This document shows, piece by piece, positions 10,640-20,357 of a DNA stretch of 41,609 nucleotides (positions are counted from its first letter, which is position 1; every line of letters starts with the position of its first letter). Location of the stretch: assembly GCA_018665025.1 (NCBI GenBank), contig JABJED010000028.1, positions 1 to 41,609 on the forward strand, in the 5' to 3' direction. The notes beneath the pieces were generated by a model. That model saw nothing but the letters and a program-made list of their open reading frames with translations. It made no database searches and was not told where the DNA came from. The stretch comes from Gammaproteobacteria bacterium (GTDB lineage Bacteria > Pseudomonadota > Gammaproteobacteria > Pseudomonadales > Azotimanducaceae). Position numbers and translations under genes: made by a program.

Positions 10640-10653
10640 TTCATATATATGAA
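10640..10653. promoter_or_regulatory. perfect 14-bp palindrome, candidate IclR-type operator
   Basis: TTCATATATATGAA in the divergent TBDR/IclR intergenic region, about 30 bp upstream of the IclR start codon. Confidence 0.4.
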
Positions 10654-10682
10654 CTATACTATGCGGACACAGGAGAATTTCC

Positions 10683-11438
10683 ATGTCAAAAGACGTCATC
10701 AAATCTGCAGACAGAGTGTTTGGTGTGCTCGAGCTGTTTCGGGACCAACAAGCGCCGCTAACGGCGACAGAAATCTGTAGATACCTCAATTACCCCAAAT
10801 CTAGCGCCGACGCGTTGCTTAAAAGCCTGGTTAGCCTTGGTTATCTAACGCTGGATTCAAACACCATGCGCTACTTCCCTTCTCTCAGGGTGACTCAGTT
10901 GGGCGAATGGCTACCACGTCTGTTGCTTGGAGAAGGAGACACGCTCAGCATGCTTGATGAGCTCCATAAACTCACTGGAGAGACCATCACACTTTGCATG
11001 CCGAACGGCCTAGCCATGCAGTTTATTACCGTAATCCCAGGTACTTTCCCGATCTCCCTAACCATTCGCGAAGGTCAGACTATTTCAATTTTCGCCACCG
11101 CCGTCGGTATCGCGCAGCTAGCGACTCGAAGCACCGAGGACATTCAAAAACTGGCACAGCGTGCCAATCGCCGCACTACACGAACCGATGAACGCGTGGA
11201 TATCGATATGTTAAAAGCAGAAATAGAAGCCGCACGATCAAACGGGTACGTCGAAGCGTACGACCGCGTGCTGACAGACACTGGCGCGATTGCTATGGCC
11301 CTGCCTATGAGCCAGCTCGATAGAACCCTTGTCGTAGCAGTGGGTGGCTTATCCGAGCGAATCAAAACCAATCGGACTCAGATCATTAAAAAAATGCGTC
11401 AGGCTATATGGCAACTCGGGCACAGCGAGGAATCATAG
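10683..11438 (+). CDS. IclR family transcriptional regulator
   Basis: 251 aa; N-terminal wHTH (SADRVFGVLELFRDQQAPLTATEICRYLNYPKSSADALLKSLVSLGYL) and IclR effector domain. Confidence 0.88.
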   Translation: MSKDVIKSADRVFGVLELFRDQQAPLTATEICRYLNYPKSSADALLKSLVSLGYLTLDSNTMRYFPSLRVTQLGEWLPRLLLGEGDTLSMLDELHKLTGETITLCMPNGLAMQFITVIPGTFPISLTIREGQTISIFATAVGIAQLATRSTEDIQKLAQRANRRTTRTDERVDIDMLKAEIEAARSNGYVEAYDRVLTDTGAIAMALPMSQLDRTLVVAVGGLSERIKTNRTQIIKKMRQAIWQLGHSEES

Positions 11439-11616
11439 CTTAATATATTTTTATTTATTCTTGTATGTGAACTTTTGGATCATATTAAAGAATTTGTTGA
11501 CAGCATACTGCAACCCCTCTTAGAGTGCTGCATCAGCATTAAAGAACTTGAGCAGCCGTAGTGCGTCAATCACGTATTGCGTTGAAAATCTGTCTCAGGA
11601 AAAACCGGTTTGCACC

Positions 11617-12486
11617 ATGGGCAACTACATCGACATCGTCTGTAACCTCTATACGCCACAGGTCGTTGAGGAAGACAGAATGGGCATTGACGACGATTTC
11701 AAAGAACAAGTCAGAATGCCAGAAGACATGCGCGATGGCGTCAGCATTGAAGACTATTTGTTGAAGATGGATGACGCCGGGATTGAGCGTTCACTCCTTA
11801 TCGGGGTTCGAGGTGGCGACCTGAACATTAGAGGTTCATTTGAGGTCCCCTATGACTACGTTCAGGCAGTCTGTGAAGCACATCCAGATCGGTTTTCTGG
11901 CCTGGCGGGCATAGATCCAACTCGGGGTATGCAGGGACTGAAGGAACTTGAAGTTGCCGTCAAGGAACACGGGTTTGTCGGTGCTCACTGGTACCCTCAC
12001 TGGTTTTCAATGCCGCCGGATGCTGCGCAAATTTACCCGTACTACGCTAAGTGCTGCGAACTTGATATCCCCATTATGATGCAAGTAGGACAGAACCTGG
12101 TCTACAACCGTGTACGCCGATTGCCTTCCGTTGCACGGCCTATTTTACTAGACCAGGTGGCTATCGATTTCCCAGACCTTCGGATTATCGGCATACACAT
12201 AGGCATTCCATGGACCGATGAAATGATCGCAATGTGCTGGAAGCACGAAAATGTTTTCACTGCCGGTGATGCTTACGCCCCTCGCTATTGGCCGGAACAG
12301 TACGTTCACTATGCCAATACAATAGGTCGACACAAGGTAATGTTTGGCACCGACTGGCCTGTGATATCCCCTGAACGAGCAGTTCAAGAAGTCAATAATC
12401 TAGGCCTAAAACCGGAGTCTCATGCCTTGTTAATGCGAGAGAATGCGCTTCGTGTGTTCAATCTTCCAGACTCTAAATCGTTCTGA
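11617..12486 (+). CDS. amidohydrolase-2 (ACMSD-like) family protein
   Basis: Start chosen at MGNYIDIVCN (track ORF begins 11548); TIM-barrel features FSGLAGIDPTRG, IIGIHIG, MFGTDWPV. The HxH motif is absent (see findings). Confidence 0.78.
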   Translation: MGNYIDIVCNLYTPQVVEEDRMGIDDDFKEQVRMPEDMRDGVSIEDYLLKMDDAGIERSLLIGVRGGDLNIRGSFEVPYDYVQAVCEAHPDRFSGLAGIDPTRGMQGLKELEVAVKEHGFVGAHWYPHWFSMPPDAAQIYPYYAKCCELDIPIMMQVGQNLVYNRVRRLPSVARPILLDQVAIDFPDLRIIGIHIGIPWTDEMIAMCWKHENVFTAGDAYAPRYWPEQYVHYANTIGRHKVMFGTDWPVISPERAVQEVNNLGLKPESHALLMRENALRVFNLPDSKSF

Positions 12487-12494
12487 AGGTTAAG

Positions 12495-14051
12495 ATGACT
12501 GACGGCTCCCCAACCATTACCCCTTCCATGTCTCTAGTCAGCGGAATAAGAGCGTCGATGTTGGCCAACCCGGAAAAGGTCGCCATAACAGATTCTCAGG
12601 GCTCACGAAGTTATGCGGAACTTGTTTTTCGAATCGACAAGATCACGAGCGGTTTCATTACTGATCTAAAACTGCCTGTTGGTTCTCACGCCGCCATTGT
12701 CGCCAACAATTCAATAGAGTATCTGGAAGTTGTCTGTGGCGCCTCACAGGCGGGTGTGGCTCTGGCAACCATTAACCCCGCACTGAGCGCTGATGAAATC
12801 ACGGCCATATGTGATGATGCAGATGCTCGGGTCTTGTTTACAGATGACGAGAACTTCGAGCGATTACAGAATCGTTCCTTCCACAGTATCGAAAAGATCA
12901 TCAAGCTCGGCTCCGGGATCGATTCCTGGGTGAGCAACGCAGATTCAACAACCGCTTTCCCCGAGGTGTCTGAAAGAGATGTATTCACCATCCCATACAC
13001 CTCAGGCACCACCGGACGCCCGAAGGGGGTGCTGGTTTCACATCGATCTAGAGTTTTAACGCTGCATGGGATGGCGTTGGAATACGGATGTTATTCAAAC
13101 AATGACCGATTTTTAGCCATTGCGCCATTATGTCATGGTGCAGGTATGGTCTTCGGTCTCGCTTCGTTGTATTTCGGTGGCTACGTGCGACTGATGAACC
13201 GGTTTGATCCTGAGAGCGTTCTATCGATTCTGCATCACGACAGCATGACTGGCGTCTTCATGGTGCCTACACACTTCCATGGCATCTTTGCACTAAGCGC
13301 TGGTGTCCTTGATAAATATCGCGACACAAACCTTCGCTCAATTATTTCCAATGCAGCACCTTTGCCACAAGTCACCAAGGAACGGATCATTGACTATTTT
13401 GGCGATAATCTACTGCATGAAACCTATGGCTCTACCGAAGCAGGCATCGTCAGCAATCTTCCCCCCGCAGATCAACTAAACAAACGCAACTGCGTCGGAC
13501 TCCCTTTCGACTCAACCCGGATAAGCCTGAGAAACGAATCCGGCGACGAGTGCGGACCCGAGGAGCCGGGCGAACTATTTTCGATCAGCCCCTATCTTTT
13601 TAATGGTTACTGGAAAAATCAAGCAGAAACCGACGCCGCCTTCATGGACGGATGGGTCAGTGTCGGTGATATCGCGCGAAGAGATGCCGACGGCTATCTG
13701 TATATCATTGATCGCAAAAAAGATATGGTCATCTCGGGCGGCACCAATATCTACCCGCGAGAAATTGAAAACGTTCTAGAGCAGCACCCGACGGTCATCG
13801 AAGCCGGGGTTGTTGGAGTCCCTGATGAAAAATGGGGGGAACGCCTAAAAGCTTTTGTCGTCATTTCAGATGAGGGAAGTTTTGCCCCTGATCAGATCGC
13901 TTCTTTTGCGGAATCCCGTCTCGCAAAATACAAAGTGCCGAAAGATTTTGAGGTCATATCCCGACTGCCACGCAATGCCAATGGTAAAGTCCTAAAGGCG
14001 ATCCTGCGTGCACGCACCCAGCCGTCGATAAAAGACGAAGAAGTCAGCTAG
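12495..14051 (+). CDS. AMP-dependent acyl-CoA synthetase/ligase
   Basis: 518 aa; P-loop-like YTSGTTGRPKGV, HETYGSTEAG, GWVSVGDIARRDADGYLYIIDRKKDMVISGGTNIYPREIE, K near C-terminus (NANGKVLK). Confidence 0.92.
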   Translation: MTDGSPTITPSMSLVSGIRASMLANPEKVAITDSQGSRSYAELVFRIDKITSGFITDLKLPVGSHAAIVANNSIEYLEVVCGASQAGVALATINPALSADEITAICDDADARVLFTDDENFERLQNRSFHSIEKIIKLGSGIDSWVSNADSTTAFPEVSERDVFTIPYTSGTTGRPKGVLVSHRSRVLTLHGMALEYGCYSNNDRFLAIAPLCHGAGMVFGLASLYFGGYVRLMNRFDPESVLSILHHDSMTGVFMVPTHFHGIFALSAGVLDKYRDTNLRSIISNAAPLPQVTKERIIDYFGDNLLHETYGSTEAGIVSNLPPADQLNKRNCVGLPFDSTRISLRNESGDECGPEEPGELFSISPYLFNGYWKNQAETDAAFMDGWVSVGDIARRDADGYLYIIDRKKDMVISGGTNIYPREIENVLEQHPTVIEAGVVGVPDEKWGERLKAFVVISDEGSFAPDQIASFAESRLAKYKVPKDFEVISRLPRNANGKVLKAILRARTQPSIKDEEVS

Positions 14052-16384
14052 CCAGGCACCGAGCCGGCTTCGAACAATTTCGGCAATGGCCAGGGAACAC
14101 TCCAGGGAGCCCTGACATACCCTTTACCTTCTATCCGATGAACCATATCATTTGCAACCACCTGAGGGTGCTCCATGAGAGCCCCAAGCTCGGCAAACTC
14201 AACACACCAGATATTGCTGTACTTTTCAAGAATCGCAACTAGTTCATCAACCGTATACCGCGTTGTATATTTTTCCCAGAGCGGCTTGGCCTGGCCACCG
14301 AGATAACCCAACCCAAAAGTGAACCACCAGTTTTCAACAAGCTCAGCATCCTCACAAAACTCATCGCGCATACCGATCTCATCCAGCATGCTGAAAAAGT
14401 CATCCTCACTTAAGTGTGGTGCAGGCGTGATATAAACGGGTCTGTCTTTGGTCTGGTATCCGCGGTGAGGCCGGTCTGTCTCATTGGTACAGTAGGAATC
14501 ACCGAGCCAATCATCAGGGTCTGTTAGTGCGGCCCACTGGTTCGTTCTGAGAAACATCATGGCGCCAAGCGCACTCGTCGCGACCCGCTGACCCTCACCG
14601 GTTTTTTCTCGATGGTAAAGCGCAGCCAGAACGCCAATCAATGCAACTGAACCGGTACATGTAGCGACGATGTCCGAGCCGACTCGCAGTGGAGGTTGGT
14701 CCAATGCGCCAAGCAAACGAAGATACCCGGTCATCGCCTGAATCACCAATTCACTACCGGGTCGGTCGCGCAAGGGCCCCTTTTCACCAAATGACGAAAG
14801 CGCCTGGTAAACCAACCCAGGGTTGCCTGTCGCCAACGTGTCAAAACCCAGCCCCCTCTTCTCAGCTACACCAGGCCCCCAGTCTTCGATAAAAACGGCC
14901 GCATCACCGACCAGTGCTCGCAACTCGGCTTGTCCTTTTTGAGACTCGAGATCCATCACACGATTCTTCTTGTTGCGGTTAAACGCTTCATACAATGCGC
15001 TATTGCCGGATGGCGTTCGCGGCGCCAACTGCCTGGACCAATCACCTTGCGGCGGTTCTATTTTGATGACATCTGCACCAGCTTCAGCGAGCAGTAACCC
15101 AAGGTACGGACCAGAAAAACCCTCGGTCGCGTCAATAACCTTCAGGCCTTCCAGCGGTGCACGAGGTTCGGTGTCGTTGTTCAAATCACCTTGAAGTATC
15201 GAGACACCACCAAAACCGTTCTGAATCAAATCCTCGGTATCCTCTCCCGGTACGGCGACTTCAGACTTTATGCTGGCGTGGGTTTTGCTGAATTGCCAAG
15301 GTACAGCACCGACAATAATCTCACCCTGATGGGGCGGGTTGATCGTTGTCAACATCTCGTTTTCGACAATTTGCTGGTGATGTCGAATTTGTTCGAAATC
15401 CAGGCTGAACCCGTGCGGCACGCCTTCTCTCTCAAACTGAACGACCCACCAGCGTTTCGGCTTGCTCTGGATGATAGCGCTGGCAATTTCCTCGAGTTCA
15501 TCTCGATGCTCGACTCGATTAATGTTTGATTCAAACCTAGGGTCACTAGTCAGGTCATCTCTTTTTAGTGCACGACAAAATCCCAACCACTGTTCCTGTG
15601 TTTCACAGCCGACTGCTATGTATTCCTTATCCAACATTTTAAAGCATTGGTTCGGTGCGCTACTGGAAGATGCACTGCCCAACAATCCCAAAGGGGCGTC
15701 TGCAAGCAGTGATTCGGCGGCACGATTCATTTGCATAGCCACACCCATCGTGAAGTGACTGGTTTGCATGTGACCCGCTGTACCGAACCGTTCGCGCTGC
15801 AACAGCCCCAACAAAGAAAGGCCTGTCACTACGGCTGCACCAGCAGGATCCATATGAACAAACCTCAGCATTTCCGGAACGCCGCCGGGTGGCCCATTAA
15901 GACTGCCGAACCCACTGAATGCCTGGACGTGCGGGTCCAACGCAGCCCTATCGCGCATGGGGCCAGCATCACCCCAGCTACTACTCGAAACGTAAACCAG
16001 ACCCGGATTCATTTCGCTCAGCGTCTCGTAACCTAACCCAATGCGATCCGTCACTCCTGGACGAAAGTTCTCGATCAGAACATCGGCTTCTGCACCAAGG
16101 CGTTTCACCGCATCAAGGTGGTCAGGCTGCTTTAGATCCAATTCTGAGGATCGCTGATGATTGTTGCTCGCTGTATAGCAGGTTGAGATACCCTTCTGCA
16201 TCGGATGTAAAAGGCGAATATATTCGCCGTCGGGACGCTCCACCTTGACAGCATCCGCCCCCAGGTGGGCAAGTAACGAAGCAGCCCAAGGACCAACGAT
16301 TGAGGTGCCAATATTTAGCACTCGAACCCCGGTTAGTGGACCTGGTGCTGGATTCTTTCCCTTCTGCATACGACTAACTCCCAT
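14048..16384 (-). CDS. fused tandem family III (CaiB/BaiF) CoA-transferase, two domains
   Basis: 778 aa; two CaiB-type repeats, LTGVRVLNIGTSIVGPWAASLLAHLGADAVKVERPDGE... and LEGLKVIDATEGFSGPYLGLLLAEAGADVIKIEPPQGDW..., each with a conserved Asp region (FVHMDPAG; VGSDIVATCTG). Confidence 0.88.
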   Translation of the reverse strand: MGVSRMQKGKNPAPGPLTGVRVLNIGTSIVGPWAASLLAHLGADAVKVERPDGEYIRLLHPMQKGISTCYTASNNHQRSSELDLKQPDHLDAVKRLGAEADVLIENFRPGVTDRIGLGYETLSEMNPGLVYVSSSSWGDAGPMRDRAALDPHVQAFSGFGSLNGPPGGVPEMLRFVHMDPAGAAVVTGLSLLGLLQRERFGTAGHMQTSHFTMGVAMQMNRAAESLLADAPLGLLGSASSSSAPNQCFKMLDKEYIAVGCETQEQWLGFCRALKRDDLTSDPRFESNINRVEHRDELEEIASAIIQSKPKRWWVVQFEREGVPHGFSLDFEQIRHHQQIVENEMLTTINPPHQGEIIVGAVPWQFSKTHASIKSEVAVPGEDTEDLIQNGFGGVSILQGDLNNDTEPRAPLEGLKVIDATEGFSGPYLGLLLAEAGADVIKIEPPQGDWSRQLAPRTPSGNSALYEAFNRNKKNRVMDLESQKGQAELRALVGDAAVFIEDWGPGVAEKRGLGFDTLATGNPGLVYQALSSFGEKGPLRDRPGSELVIQAMTGYLRLLGALDQPPLRVGSDIVATCTGSVALIGVLAALYHREKTGEGQRVATSALGAMMFLRTNQWAALTDPDDWLGDSYCTNETDRPHRGYQTKDRPVYITPAPHLSEDDFFSMLDEIGMRDEFCEDAELVENWWFTFGLGYLGGQAKPLWEKYTTRYTVDELVAILEKYSNIWCVEFAELGALMEHPQVVANDMVHRIEGKGYVRAPWSVPWPLPKLFEAGSVPG

Positions 16385-16522
16385 TTAGCGGAGTCAATTC
16401 AAACATTTTGTGCAAGCGTATGCAAACTAAACAAACATGTATATAATGATCAATATTATATTTATAATTCAATATGTTAGATGAACTAATATTTTTGTAA
16501 ATCAACTGTTGCTATATTTATT

Positions 16523-16536
16523 TGGAATCGTATCCA
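16523..16536. promoter_or_regulatory. candidate LacI-family operator with CG centre
   Basis: TGGAATCGTATCCA: arms TGGAAT / TGGATA (reverse complement) around a central CG, about 65 bp upstream of the LacI-type gene. Confidence 0.45.
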
Positions 16537-16601
16537 TAAATAAAACCTGGGACAGAGTAAGACAATGGGGCGAAAGCTCAGCAATACCCGGAGGTTAAGC
16601 A

Positions 16602-17639
16602 ATGATCAACAGGAAACGCGCCAATTCACAAGATGTGGCAGCGCTAGCTGGCGTCTCGCAGGCGACGGTATCAAGGGCGTTTACACCCGGCGCCAGCATC
16701 TCTGCGAAAACAAGACAGAAAATTGAGGCAGCAGCGACGAAACTCGACTACCAACCTAACATCATTGCCCGCAGTCTCTCTAAGCGCCAATCTAAGCTGA
16801 TTGGACTTCTCTTCACTAACTGGACCCATCCAAAGGCAGCAGACCTGCTGAAAAAAATCACGGAAGCGCTCACGGAATATGGCTACAAGATCATCGTTCA
16901 GTCTGCAGCTAGCAGTCATCAAACTGATGACGCTCTGCGCGATTTTCTGCAGTACCAGGTCGACGGCGTTATGGTCTTCTCTGCCAACCCTTCCTCTGAA
17001 GTCACCACAGAATACGCTCGAGCCCGAACACCCATCGTCCTGTTGAATCGCACCGGACTGGCTTTGAACACCTCCTCCGTCAGTATCGATGCAACAGCGA
17101 TCGGACGACATATTGCTACTTCTCTCCTTGACCAAGCCCACAGGCGTTTTGCGCTCATCAGTGCAGACCCAGAGAGCCAGATCGTGATCAAAATGACAAA
17201 GGCTATTGCCAGCATCACTGCTGAACATCCCGATGCCGAAATCATCTCTCAACGTTCTGGTATAGAGGGCTATGAAGCCGGGTTTCGGGAAATCAGGAGT
17301 ATCTGGAGCAATCCGGACGCCAGGCCTGATGCGGTCATTTGCTCCGCTGACAACACCGCTCTCGGTATTCTGGCGGGTTGCAAGCAACACCTAAACATCA
17401 AGGTTCCTGAAGACCTGGCTGTCATCGGCCTGGGTGACATTCCTCCATCCGGTTGGAAAGACCACAACCTGACAACCGTAAAAATTCCGCACGACGAAAT
17501 GGTCTCAAAAGCCGTTGAGACGCTGATCGCCGGGATTGAAGATTCGAGCCTCGAACCTCAAGCTTTTGAGTTTCAGGCACAACTTATTTTAAGGGGAACT
17601 ACACGTCCGGTTCCCGTATCAACGGAGAGCCCTCTATGA
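16602..17639 (+). CDS. LacI family transcriptional regulator
   Basis: 345 aa; NSQDVAALAGVSQATVSRAF HTH, hinge region, periplasmic-binding-like effector domain. Confidence 0.92.
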   Translation: MINRKRANSQDVAALAGVSQATVSRAFTPGASISAKTRQKIEAAATKLDYQPNIIARSLSKRQSKLIGLLFTNWTHPKAADLLKKITEALTEYGYKIIVQSAASSHQTDDALRDFLQYQVDGVMVFSANPSSEVTTEYARARTPIVLLNRTGLALNTSSVSIDATAIGRHIATSLLDQAHRRFALISADPESQIVIKMTKAIASITAEHPDAEIISQRSGIEGYEAGFREIRSIWSNPDARPDAVICSADNTALGILAGCKQHLNIKVPEDLAVIGLGDIPPSGWKDHNLTTVKIPHDEMVSKAVETLIAGIEDSSLEPQAFEFQAQLILRGTTRPVPVSTESPL

Positions 17640-18673
17640 GAATAGGATCTAACAATCTGACCTATCCATTCGACAACCGACCCAAACCAGCACGGCGCAT
17701 TGAAGTCGCTCCGAAGGTATTCTGGCTGCGGATGCCGCTGCCCATCAGCCTGAACCACATTAATCTGTGGCTACTCGAAGACGATGACGGCTGGACAATT
17801 GTAGATACAGGTATGTCAAACCAAGAGACTAAATCCCTCTGGGAGTCCTTGCTTGAGCATGAGTTGGATTCGAAACCAGTGAAACGAGTAATCGGCACAC
17901 ATATGCATCTTGATCATATCGGCCTTGCGGGATGGTTATGCAGGAAATGTCAGGTTGATCTTTGGATGCCTCGAACAGAGTATCTATCCTGCCGCGTGTT
18001 TTCGTCGGAGATGAAAGAGCCACCATCCCCGGAAACTATCGAGTTCTATAAAGCTGCCGGATTCGGAGATGCAGAGCTAGCCGTATTCCATGAACGCTTC
18101 CAGGCTCGCAGTAACTTCATGACGCCAATGCCTACATCTTACCGTCAGATCAGCGACGGCGAGAACATTAGAATCGGTGACTTCGAATGGACCGTCATGG
18201 TAGGTAAAGGCCATTCGCCCGAGCACGCCTGTCTTTATTGCAAAGAACTTAATGTCTTCATTGCTGGCGACCAAAACCTTCCACGCATTACACCTAACGT
18301 CAGCGTCAGACCAGATCAACCTTCATCTAATCCCCTTGGTGAGTGGCTGACCACCTGCGAGTATTTTAAAAATCAAATAGACGAGCAGGTTTTAATACTA
18401 CCTTCACACGGTGATCCATTCTATGGTGGACCATTGCGCCTCCAGGCTATTATTGACGATCACCTTTCTTCCCTCGAGAAACTGCATGATTACTGTGTCT
18501 CACCGAGGCGCGTCGTCGATGTCTTCCCCACCCTGTTCAAGGGCAAGATTGAAGATCACAATCTCGTTATCGCCACCTGTGAGGCATTAGCTCATCTAAA
18601 CTATTTACTGGAAGCATCCCAACTAAGCATGGACATCGGTCCGGATGGTATTAAACGTTTTCAACGATCATAA
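17636..18673 (+). CDS. metallo-beta-lactamase-fold hydrolase
   Basis: 345 aa; THMHLDH (HxHxDH) motif, GKGHSPEHACLY, FIAGDQNLPR; overlaps the lacI-type stop by 4 nt (ATGA). Confidence 0.88.
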   Translation: MRIGSNNLTYPFDNRPKPARRIEVAPKVFWLRMPLPISLNHINLWLLEDDDGWTIVDTGMSNQETKSLWESLLEHELDSKPVKRVIGTHMHLDHIGLAGWLCRKCQVDLWMPRTEYLSCRVFSSEMKEPPSPETIEFYKAAGFGDAELAVFHERFQARSNFMTPMPTSYRQISDGENIRIGDFEWTVMVGKGHSPEHACLYCKELNVFIAGDQNLPRITPNVSVRPDQPSSNPLGEWLTTCEYFKNQIDEQVLILPSHGDPFYGGPLRLQAIIDDHLSSLEKLHDYCVSPRRVVDVFPTLFKGKIEDHNLVIATCEALAHLNYLLEASQLSMDIGPDGIKRFQRS

Positions 18674-18687
18674 CCTTATAGTTTTAT

Positions 18688-18701
18688 TTATCATCTGATA
18701 A
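18688..18701. promoter_or_regulatory. palindrome TTATCATCTGATAA, candidate TetR operator (copy 1)
   Basis: Intergenic, 50 bp upstream of the TetR-type start; same pattern TTATCAnnTGATAA at 37058 and 39696. Confidence 0.6.
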
Positions 18702-18750
18702 ACTAATTGCTATTAGTGACTTTCTTGTTGCGCGCTATGGACCGGAATAA

Positions 18751-19395
18751 ATGACCGTTAAGAAAACAGACATCAAAGTGCCGAAAAAACGCTTGCGTCC
18801 AGAAAATCGAGAACAGCAGATTCTGGAAGAAGCCGTGAGCTTTTTTGCTGAAAAAGGGATTTCCGGGAAAACCCGAGAATTGGCTGCCCGTCTGGGTATT
18901 ACCCAGCCCCTGCTTTATCGCTATTTTCCAACAAAAAGAGACTTGATAGAAGGTGTCTTCGAAAAAGTCTACCTGCACAATCTCAACCCTGAATGGCTGA
19001 AAACCATCACTGATCGTGACAGGACCCTGCAGGATCGCCTATGCGAGTTCTATCGCTCCTATTCAGCAGCGACTTATCGATACGACTGGATCCGCGTTTA
19101 CATGTTTTCCGCGCTGATGGGTGAAGAAATGAACCGCCGATATACTAAACTTATCGAGAAGGAGATACTGACGCCGATCTGTGTCGAGCTCCGCGAGCAC
19201 TGCGGGATGCCCAGCAACAAGCGAGTCAGCCAGGCAGAGCTGGATCATATATGGGTATTGCACGGCGGCTTGTTTTATTTCGCAATTCGCAAGCACATCT
19301 ACCACGGTCGCGTGAGCAAAAATTTCCCGGCGGTTGTAGAACGCGCTGTCAACGCCATGCTCGAAGGGACCAGATCGATCAGTGCCAATCTGTGA
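18751..19395 (+). CDS. TetR family transcriptional regulator
   Basis: 214 aa; REQQILEEAVSFFAEKGISGKTRELAARLGITQPLLYRYFPTKRDLIEGVFEK. Confidence 0.92.
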   Translation: MTVKKTDIKVPKKRLRPENREQQILEEAVSFFAEKGISGKTRELAARLGITQPLLYRYFPTKRDLIEGVFEKVYLHNLNPEWLKTITDRDRTLQDRLCEFYRSYSAATYRYDWIRVYMFSALMGEEMNRRYTKLIEKEILTPICVELREHCGMPSNKRVSQAELDHIWVLHGGLFYFAIRKHIYHGRVSKNFPAVVERAVNAMLEGTRSISANL

Positions 19396-19400
19396 TTCGT

Positions 19401-20312
19401 ATGAGCGAGCTACAAAACCCAGTAAATAACTCAACACCCATCGGAATAATCGGCCTGGGTATCATGGGTTCGGCCATCGCAAACCAATTGACGACATTGG
19501 GGTGGCAGGTTGCTGGTTTCGATCCCGATCCGATTCAACAGAAGATAGCAGGAGACATGGGTGTCAGCATAAAATCTCACCCCAAAGACGTGGTTTGCAA
19601 TGCAGAGATCATTCTGTCGAGCCTGCCCAACCAACAGGCACTTAATGACTCTATTGATGCCATTATCGATACGAAGAACAATAACCTAAAAGTTCTCGCT
19701 GATCTCAGCACGCTAGAACTGGAATGTAAGTTATCTAGCCGTAAACGGTTACTAGGCGCAGGGGTTTCTTTTCTAGACTGTCCGATTAGTGGTACCGGCG
19801 CACAGGCAAAGACCGGTGATCTTTCTGTCTATGCCAGTGGTTGCGAAGAAGCTTACGGATATTGTCTTCCGCTATTTCGAGACTTCACCTCCGGCGTCCG
19901 CTACCTGGGTGAATGCGGTAATGGTACGAAAATGAAATTCGTCGCAAACCTCCTCGTCGCCATACACAACGTAGCCAGCGCAGAAGCCATGCTGCTCGGT
20001 GAACGTTGCGGCCTTGACCCCCAGGACGTTTGCGAGACCATCGCAATGGGCGCTGGTTCATCAAAGATTTTCGAACTACGAGCACCACTCATGGCAAGCC
20101 GGAAGTTTGAACCGCCGACGATGCGTCTTGATCTGTGGCAAAAAGACATGGCATTGATTTCGGAATTCGTGGCGAGATCTGGCGCAGTGGCGCCACTCTT
20201 TACCGCAACCTCGCCGCTTTATGATGCAGCCATCAAAAACCAATTGGGTGCACAGGATACCGCTGCCATCTACTCTGTTCTTGCCCAGTTAATAGAGCAG
20301 GGTTCAGATTAG
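19401..20312 (+). CDS. beta-hydroxyacid dehydrogenase (3-hydroxyisobutyrate dehydrogenase-like)
   Basis: Start at MSELQNPVNN (track ORF extends to 19251 inside the tetR gene); GIIGLGIMGSAIANQL, GTGAQAKTGDLSVYASG, GNGTKMKFVANLL. Confidence 0.88.
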   Translation: MSELQNPVNNSTPIGIIGLGIMGSAIANQLTTLGWQVAGFDPDPIQQKIAGDMGVSIKSHPKDVVCNAEIILSSLPNQQALNDSIDAIIDTKNNNLKVLADLSTLELECKLSSRKRLLGAGVSFLDCPISGTGAQAKTGDLSVYASGCEEAYGYCLPLFRDFTSGVRYLGECGNGTKMKFVANLLVAIHNVASAEAMLLGERCGLDPQDVCETIAMGAGSSKIFELRAPLMASRKFEPPTMRLDLWQKDMALISEFVARSGAVAPLFTATSPLYDAAIKNQLGAQDTAAIYSVLAQLIEQGSD

Positions 20313-20357
20313 TTTTTTGAACAACAACGTCATATTGACAACAAAAGAATAACTACG

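Noticed and set aside
14048-16384. Calling the fused CoA-transferase DddD
   Set aside because: Only the two-domain architecture is shared; no BCCT transporter or other ddd genes recognised nearby.
16671-17390. 239-aa minus-strand ORF
   Set aside because: Entirely antisense to the clear LacI-family gene; no recognisable domain; typical antisense open frame.
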